Assembly (NCBI GenBank): GCA_039602395.1 | Contig: JBCNJP010000256.1 | Location: 39,659 to 103,658 of the forward strand | From: Deinandra increscens subsp. villosa | Taxonomy: Eukaryota > Streptophyta > Magnoliopsida > Asterales > Asteraceae | Length of the DNA: 64,000 nt | Reading direction: 5' to 3' | Part shown: in pieces, positions 58,945 to 64,000 of the stretch | Numbering within the stretch: the stretch's first letter is position 1 | How the letters are laid out: the number at the start of each line of letters is the position of its first letter | The notes under the pieces: generated by a model | Databases searched by the model: none | What the model saw: the letters and a program-made list of their open reading frames with translations, nothing else | Told to the model about the DNA's origin: nothing | Program-made: the position numbers and the translations under genes

Positions 58945-60687
58945 GTATATATGAGTTTAAATTTGATAAATAGTTAAGTATTAAAGATACCGAGTTAATC
59001 GGATATTTAGAAGTTCCTGTGGACCGGAAGGGTACGCGCCTATACACTAGGGTTTCTGGCAAAGCGGGGGTGTCGCATAAATCCCAACTGGGACCTAGCA
59101 TACCTCACTGAGCGATCCCGGGGTGAGCACTTATAAGAATGCGCTTCTTCATATTATCAATAAAAAGGTTATATGCCTATAAAGGCATTTTGGTTATTTT
59201 GGTCATTTTGGCCTTAAAGGAGATAAAATCTAATAAAGTGTTATTAAGATAATAAGATATAAATAAACATAGGTATTATTTATAATAACCTTGCATTAAT
59301 GTGATCCGATACACGATTAGGTTAATTATGGATCATAACGGAGGTTCTGTCTAAATAACCGAATAAAGATATAAGGTGAGTTTCTACAAGCCCACTTTTA
59401 AATGTTTTAATATTTGAAATGTTTTTGGACTGGTATACATACAATATTTGTGAAAATATATTCAAGATAATTGTGACTTGATACATATGTGTTATATGAT
59501 GAAATTGTTACTGAATTGCTTATACGTGTTATGCAATTATGTTGATTATAATATGATGTGTATATACTTGCTTTGAAATTAGGTAGCCAAGTGACATTGG
59601 AATTGTTAGTAACTGATTAATGAATATGTATGATTATATGAGAACAAGTGATGCACTTTCTTATATTAATATGTGGTGGATATGCCGCTGGTACATCCTA
59701 TATATATACATAGTAGTATAAGTTACCTGGTATATTGGAAGTGTGGAGGATACGTCGCTGGTACATCATGTATACATACACTAACAGTAAATTGGGGGAT
59801 GTTCATTTGTTGCAGTATATGAATGCTTTATCACTGTTTAATAACAAACCTAAAGCATCTGGTTGTTTAACTAGGGTTAGGTTGCTAATATGACTTATTA
59901 GAGTTAGAGCATGTGTTACTACTGAAGACGAAGGGTCGCTGCTTCCCCATAGTGGTGGCTTAGGGAACCGTGTACGGACGGAGTGACAGTCGAACATCGC
60001 AAAAGCTATCTTACGATAAGGTAGGATGACGATTGCAGTGGCGGTCGAACCTTTCGAAGGAGATGAAGAATGAAGAGAAGCTACTTTCCCATAGTGGTGG
60101 CTTAGGGAACCATGTACGGACGGAGCTGCATTGGGTCGTTGTAATAACTATCCTTCGAGATGGTACGAAGTGTGTAGTGGTGGTCGAACTCTTCATGGAG
60201 AACCAAAATAGTTGGTTGAAGATAGTGACCTAGAAATTAAGCCTAGAGTCATGGTTAAGATAATAGGATATATTATCATAGTGATTGTGTGTTAAGATTT
60301 ATATGTGATTTATAAATATGTTGTGAAAACAAGGTAAGCACTTAAATGGTTCTGAACTAATGGTAGAACTCACCAGCGTAAGCTGACTTTTAAAAGTATG
60401 TATGATAGGTTCTGTAGAGACGTTTAGAAGTAAAGGCACGGATCTCGTGAGGGTGGGATAGTTTGGAAAGCTATCAAGGAAGAATTTCTGGCAAGGTAGC
60501 TTAGTTATAGTTTTCATTATTATAATTAGTTGTAGTTATGTACAATATCTTACTTACTGCAATACTTGGCTTATATAAATAAAAGTTTTAAATTTCCGCT
60601 GGTTAATATCTCTGTTGATACCTTGTGTTCATGAGTAAATCCGATACGTGACCCCTCCTGGTGCCAAGTCTGGGAATGGGCGTCACA
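57268..60687 (+). repeat. Element B 3' LTR, full length (3.42 kb)
   Basis: It runs TGTAACACTCCAAATTTC ... TGGGAATGGGCGTCACA. It includes (AT)n tracts (about 57293-57330 and 58902-58940), the palindrome CTCGCGATACGCGAG (58115-58129), TATA-like ACTATAAATTG, and paired GTGTACGGACGGAG units (59940-60130). From about 57818 on it matches 14846-17769 closely. Confidence 0.9.
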
Positions 60688-61377
60688 CGTTCTCACATTT
60701 AATTAATGAACTTGAAGTTGTGCAAGTTACAAAGAAGGATGATGAATTAAAAGAGAAATTTCTGGAAGCTTTGTCTAACAAATCGGAAAATTATGTTTTG
60801 CTGTTAACTCATGATCCAAATTATTCAAGTTGGACATTCAATCAATTGACAAGCAAATTACAAGCTCGTGAAATGTAAATGATTGTGAAAAAGTCGACAG
60901 TTGTTCCTATTCAGAATCTTGAATTATATTTTGGTGAAAATCCAGCTACCGTGAATGCTAAAGCTAAGTCAAGTTATAGTCCAAGTCTAAATTTTCTGCT
61001 CCAACAGCTTTTCTTGCTGGGACGCATGAAAATTCTGGTTACTCTAGAAGCATGAAAATTCTGGTTACTCTTCAGGTTGAAGTTTTACAACTCTCGATAA
61101 ACCAAAACACAGTTCTAGTCCTGTTAAAACAACTAAAGAATTTGTTGTGTTGATATCTGCTTTAATATCATCTTTTTGTGGTTCAATATTTGGTAACACT
61201 GGTGAAGCTGATTTGTTTGGAGACGACTTAGATCAGTTGGATGATGATCATCTAAATGAGTTAGATTTGAATTGGCAGTTTGCTATGTTGGTTCAAAGAG
61301 GTAGAAGATTCATTAAGAAACATTGAAATAAGTCTTTTATTTCCAAGAGGGAAACTTGGATTGGATAAGTCAAAGAT
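60688..61377 (+). pseudogene. Element H gag fragment
   Basis: It matches E gag from about 50185: SHLINELEVVQVTKKDDELK, LTHDPNYSSWTFNQLTSKLQ, then a TAA right after QAREM where E reads on. Later DDDHLNELDLNWQFAMLVQR matches E, with stops and frame changes. The left side is cut by B, the right side by I just before the first CCHC knuckle would begin. Confidence 0.8.
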
Positions 61378-62152
61378 TGTTAGGACCTGATTTGAGCACA
61401 ATGTTCTCATTTGATTCATCACACAGGTGCGGAAAACAAATGTGATGATCAATCTTGGTTGATTTTACCCCATAGATCTCTAAAGCTCAAGAACACACAC
61501 AAAATACACCAAGAACACACACACAAAGGCTCTCTTGTAGAAATGACCAGGAGGAACACGTATTAGGGTTTTCACTTTGGTATTTATACTACAAGAGAGC
61601 CTGGGACAAATAGAATGTTTGACAACAACCAATCATTACCTAGAATTCAGCAAAATATTCTAACAGAATATGAAGTACGCTAAGCATATAAAGAAGTACG
61701 CTAAGAATTAAACAAGTTCGCTAAGAAGTTCGCTAAGCATTAACAAGTCCGCTAACAAGTTCGCTAGACACAAACAAGTCCGCTAACAAGTACGCTAAGC
61801 ACAACTTAAGTACGCTAGGAACAGTTTAAGTTCGCTAGGAACAAATCAAGTTCGCTAGGAACAAATCAAGTTCGCTAGGAACAAATCAAGTTCGCTAGGA
61901 CAGTTAACAAACAAGTACGCTAAGTACAATGACAAGTTCGCTAAGAGTTAATCAAGTCCGCTAAGTTCAATATACAAGAAGTTCGCTAAGGAGAAATACA
62001 AGTACGCTAACACTTAGTCAAGAACATCATATATAAACATAATCAAAGATAACAAGGTACATAATCAAAGTTAAGTACAAACCAAAGTAAAATTACAAAT
62101 AAACACCAAAAGGATAAATAGTTTGTGTTGCCAACATAAATAAGTTCTAACA
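61378..62152 (-). repeat. Element I 3' LTR (minus-strand Sirevirus)
   Basis: On the minus strand it runs TGTTAGAACTTATTTATG ... CAGGTCCTAACA, 775 bp. A purine-rich tract (GGGTGGAAAT, minus) lies just inside. About 18 copies of AAGTTCGCTA / AAGTACGCTA / AAGTCCGCTA span 61672-62010. The other LTR is beyond the window; AAGAT at 61373-61377 would be one target duplication. Confidence 0.8.
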
Positions 62153-62189
62153 ATTTCCACCCATGTTGGCAATGCAAACCTCTCGAGCT

Positions 62190-63899
62190 TCAACCATCTT
62201 GACCGATCAACTTGAGCAGGAACCTCCAGTTTTCTCTAGCCGCTTCTTTGTGTTTGTCTGAAAGGACATGAATCCCCAGATCATAGAGCCTCCAGAGGTC
62301 TTGCCATACCAGTTTCTTCAGGTCATTGTAGTTGTTAAACTCGACTAATCTTTTTGCCTTGTCAAGGACCACACTTGACCCATTTTCTTCCATCAACCAG
62401 CAACTTGCAGTTCTCAGCATCTCTTCGTCAAGCTTGTACCTACCAATGCCAGCAAGCTGATTGCACCACCAGTTTAGAAACATCAAGAAATAGTTAGCAT
62501 CGTAGCATTCGTATAGTCTAAGCTGAGTAGGGATGGTCCGCATCTTCTGGTAATAGATGAGCTTGATGTATGATCTTGACAGCATTCTTAGCTCAATGGC
62601 AGCAAATAATCTGATAGACTCAGCACCTTCCCTTTCGATCACCAACTCATGTGTCATCCCGTTGTAATACCAGCTGATAATGGGGAATTTCTTCTGATTC
62701 CCTGGGATCCATTTGACATTGATTTTATCACCGATGTTCTTGAAGATGCCTTTATGTGGTGCACGGAGTCGCTTCTTTTCTTCGGCTATCTGAGCTCTTC
62801 TTTCTTCTTCAGGGTTCAGATTGAACCTTTTGTCATCATAGGCTGATTTGATCAGATGTTCAGCTCTAATACCTTTACTGTGTTTTGTATGGTTTATCAA
62901 GTCCAGGTATTTGAGCTGCTTCAATTCCCATGAGAAGAGGCTTGTAAGAGCTTTGAAGTCAGCAAAGAATTGAACGTATCCATTCCGTCTCTTCACAATA
63001 AAAGCATCGAAAGCTTCATCATATTTCCAACCCAGAATCTTCATTCCATGATTAACATTGGGGTTGGCTGGCATCTTTCTCAAGTTCTTGGCAGTGAATC
63101 TCAGCATTGCCTTAGAATTTGGAGCCATTCTCACCCAGTCATCATAGATGGGTGGATTTTTATTCCTGTTAATTGCTTCAGCTCTCTCCTGTTCCTTCAG
63201 TCTGATCTGCTCCAGCTTTGCTAACCTCTCAGTCTTCCTAAACTCAGTCACGAACTCACGGAGGCCTTTGGTCCTCTTGTGAATCCAAGACTTTCTCTCA
63301 ACATTTTTAAATCTGAGATAGTTTCGGAGGTCTTCAAAAGACATTCTGTTAGTGGTAGCAATGATGTATTCAACTGAATCTGGATCAGGTAGTTCTTCAG
63401 CAGGATCATCAGGGATAAATGATTTACCCATATCAAGAACAAGGTCGGAAAGATGATCTCGGATTGGTGCAAAGTCAAATGTTTTGTCAGAATCAGCAAA
63501 TGGATCTGACAGAGGATCAACCAGAGATTCAGGAATTTTCTCAGCTTCATCAACACGAGGGAGATTAGAATTCAATCTCTCTTCGTCAGTATACAACTTG
63601 GTTAGCTCAAGATCGGTAAGTTTAAGAAGATATTCCAGAGGAATTCTGTCTTTCATAAGAGTCCTCACCATCTGAGCAGTTTCTGACACATCATCCACAT
63701 CAACGTCTGTTCCTTCAAGATTAGTGACGATGCGGATGGTCGGCTCTTTGTCGTTGGATGGTGCAGATTTTTCAGGTAATGAATTTGAACCTTTTCCATA
63801 AACAACAGCTGGAGGATGATCAGATTCATATCTCTTTAAAGCTTCCTCTCTTTCTCTGGCCAATCTATTTTCTTCTTCTAGTGTTTCTGCAATAAGAGC
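62190..63899 (-). CDS. Element I extra 3' ORF, C-terminal ~570 codons, open
   Basis: The frame runs unbroken to TGA at 62190-62192; its 5' end is cut by LTR K at 63900, and the apparent start codon at 63911 lies inside K. It has an acidic, coiled N-terminal part (ETLEEENRLAREREEALKRY), then helix-rich sequence with a charged stretch (about 63180-63300). Module 1 is ILGWKYDEAFDAFIVKRRNG, matching C's VGWTVDEATFDFIFKMANGS, and module 2 is ISWYYNGMTHELVIEREGAE. A Trp/Tyr-rich C-terminal domain of about 110 residues follows. No signal peptide or clear membrane segment. Function unknown. Confidence 0.65.
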   Translation of the reverse strand, partial: ALIAETLEEENRLAREREEALKRYESDHPPAVVYGKGSNSLPEKSAPSNDKEPTIRIVTNLEGTDVDVDDVSETAQMVRTLMKDRIPLEYLLKLTDLELTKLYTDEERLNSNLPRVDEAEKIPESLVDPLSDPFADSDKTFDFAPIRDHLSDLVLDMGKSFIPDDPAEELPDPDSVEYIIATTNRMSFEDLRNYLRFKNVERKSWIHKRTKGLREFVTEFRKTERLAKLEQIRLKEQERAEAINRNKNPPIYDDWVRMAPNSKAMLRFTAKNLRKMPANPNVNHGMKILGWKYDEAFDAFIVKRRNGYVQFFADFKALTSLFSWELKQLKYLDLINHTKHSKGIRAEHLIKSAYDDKRFNLNPEEERRAQIAEEKKRLRAPHKGIFKNIGDKINVKWIPGNQKKFPIISWYYNGMTHELVIEREGAESIRLFAAIELRMLSRSYIKLIYYQKMRTIPTQLRLYECYDANYFLMFLNWWCNQLAGIGRYKLDEEMLRTASCWLMEENGSSVVLDKAKRLVEFNNYNDLKKLVWQDLWRLYDLGIHVLSDKHKEAARENWRFLLKLIGQDG

Positions 63900-64000
63900 T
63901 GTGACGCCCACTCCTAGACTTGGCCCTAGGAGCGGTCACGCATCGGATTTACTCATGAACACAAGGTACAACAGAGATAACTAAAGCAGCGGAAATAAAA
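63900..64000 (-). mobile_element. K: end of a minus-strand gypsy LTR
   Basis: Its minus strand ends CCTAGGAGTGGGCGTCACA-like, preceded by the conserved block TTCATGAGTAAATCCGA found at the 3' end of the 5033 solo LTR, B and G. It continues past the window edge. Confidence 0.85.

Larger units (their letters stand above)
14846..60687 (+). mobile_element. Element B: gypsy-type LTR retrotransposon carrying the nested stack
   Basis: The left LTR (14846-17769, missing its first ~560 bp) and right LTR (57268-60687) are near-identical over their shared length, unlike the more divergent G LTR between them, so they form a pair. The internal region is 17770-18971 plus 56956-57267, about 1.5 kb without insertions. 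It has a primer-site relic, a poly-G polypurine tract and perhaps the last pol codons. B therefore looks like an internally deleted, non-autonomous element. It inserted into the gag of copia element H. Confidence 0.75.

Noticed and set aside
61672..62010. CRISPR-like regular repeats
   Set aside because: Units are about 10 bp with irregular spacing inside a plant retrotransposon LTR; no CRISPR repeat-spacer pattern.

Overview
The window is plant nuclear DNA made almost entirely of transposable elements. Evidence: LTR retrotransposons with initiator-tRNA-Met type primer sites, copia gene order (protease, integrase, reverse transcriptase, RNase H), 5-bp target duplications, a CACTA transposon end, AT-rich spacers and no bacterial-style genes. 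The family mix (copia elements of Sirevirus type with an extra 3' ORF, gypsy elements with ~3.3 kb LTRs) suggests a large-genome eudicot, perhaps Asteraceae, but the species guess is weak. I see no intact host gene. I see one small broken gene-like ORF and one possible captured host gene fragment.

Layout, left to right. 1-771 is one end of a CACTA transposon, abutting a minus-strand copia LTR relic (772-1107). A small broken ORF of unknown function lies at 1674-2006. Element A (2095-11373, minus strand, TSD TGATC) is a copia element with only a gag-like region, and a solo gypsy LTR (5033-8313, TSD CAACT) sits inside it. 11379-13780 is unassigned DNA with a 254-bp tandem duplication. A solo Sirevirus-type LTR is at 13781-14436.

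From 14567 to the right edge is one nested stack. The outermost layer is copia element H, of the same family as A: a cut LTR at 14567-14845 and a gag piece at 60688-61377. Gypsy element B lies in H (LTRs 14846-17769 and 57268-60687). Solo gypsy LTR G lies in B (18972-56950, TSD CAAAC). G was hit by Sirevirus C (19162-31874, TSD ATATG), Sirevirus D (32046-44886, TSD GAAAT) and an unclassified insert X. X holds copia element E (48590-55218, TSD TCAAC), which holds LTR J in reverse (53046-53517). Further right, H is also cut by a minus-strand Sirevirus, I (from 61378), and I is cut by another gypsy LTR, K (63900 to the end).

C and D carry gag, protease, integrase, RT and RNase H, all broken by stops and frameshifts, plus a long extra ORF after pol. 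I keeps about 570 open codons of a related extra ORF. A, E and H have gag-like sequence with two CCHC knuckles but no visible pol, so they look non-autonomous. A and E share three stem-loop arms in their 3' regions with compensatory changes between copies, and D has related arms. Each copia element also carries its own short, often palindromic motif repeated in the LTR and leader; in C the motif has also spread into protein-coding linkers. These are the most interesting signals in the window.
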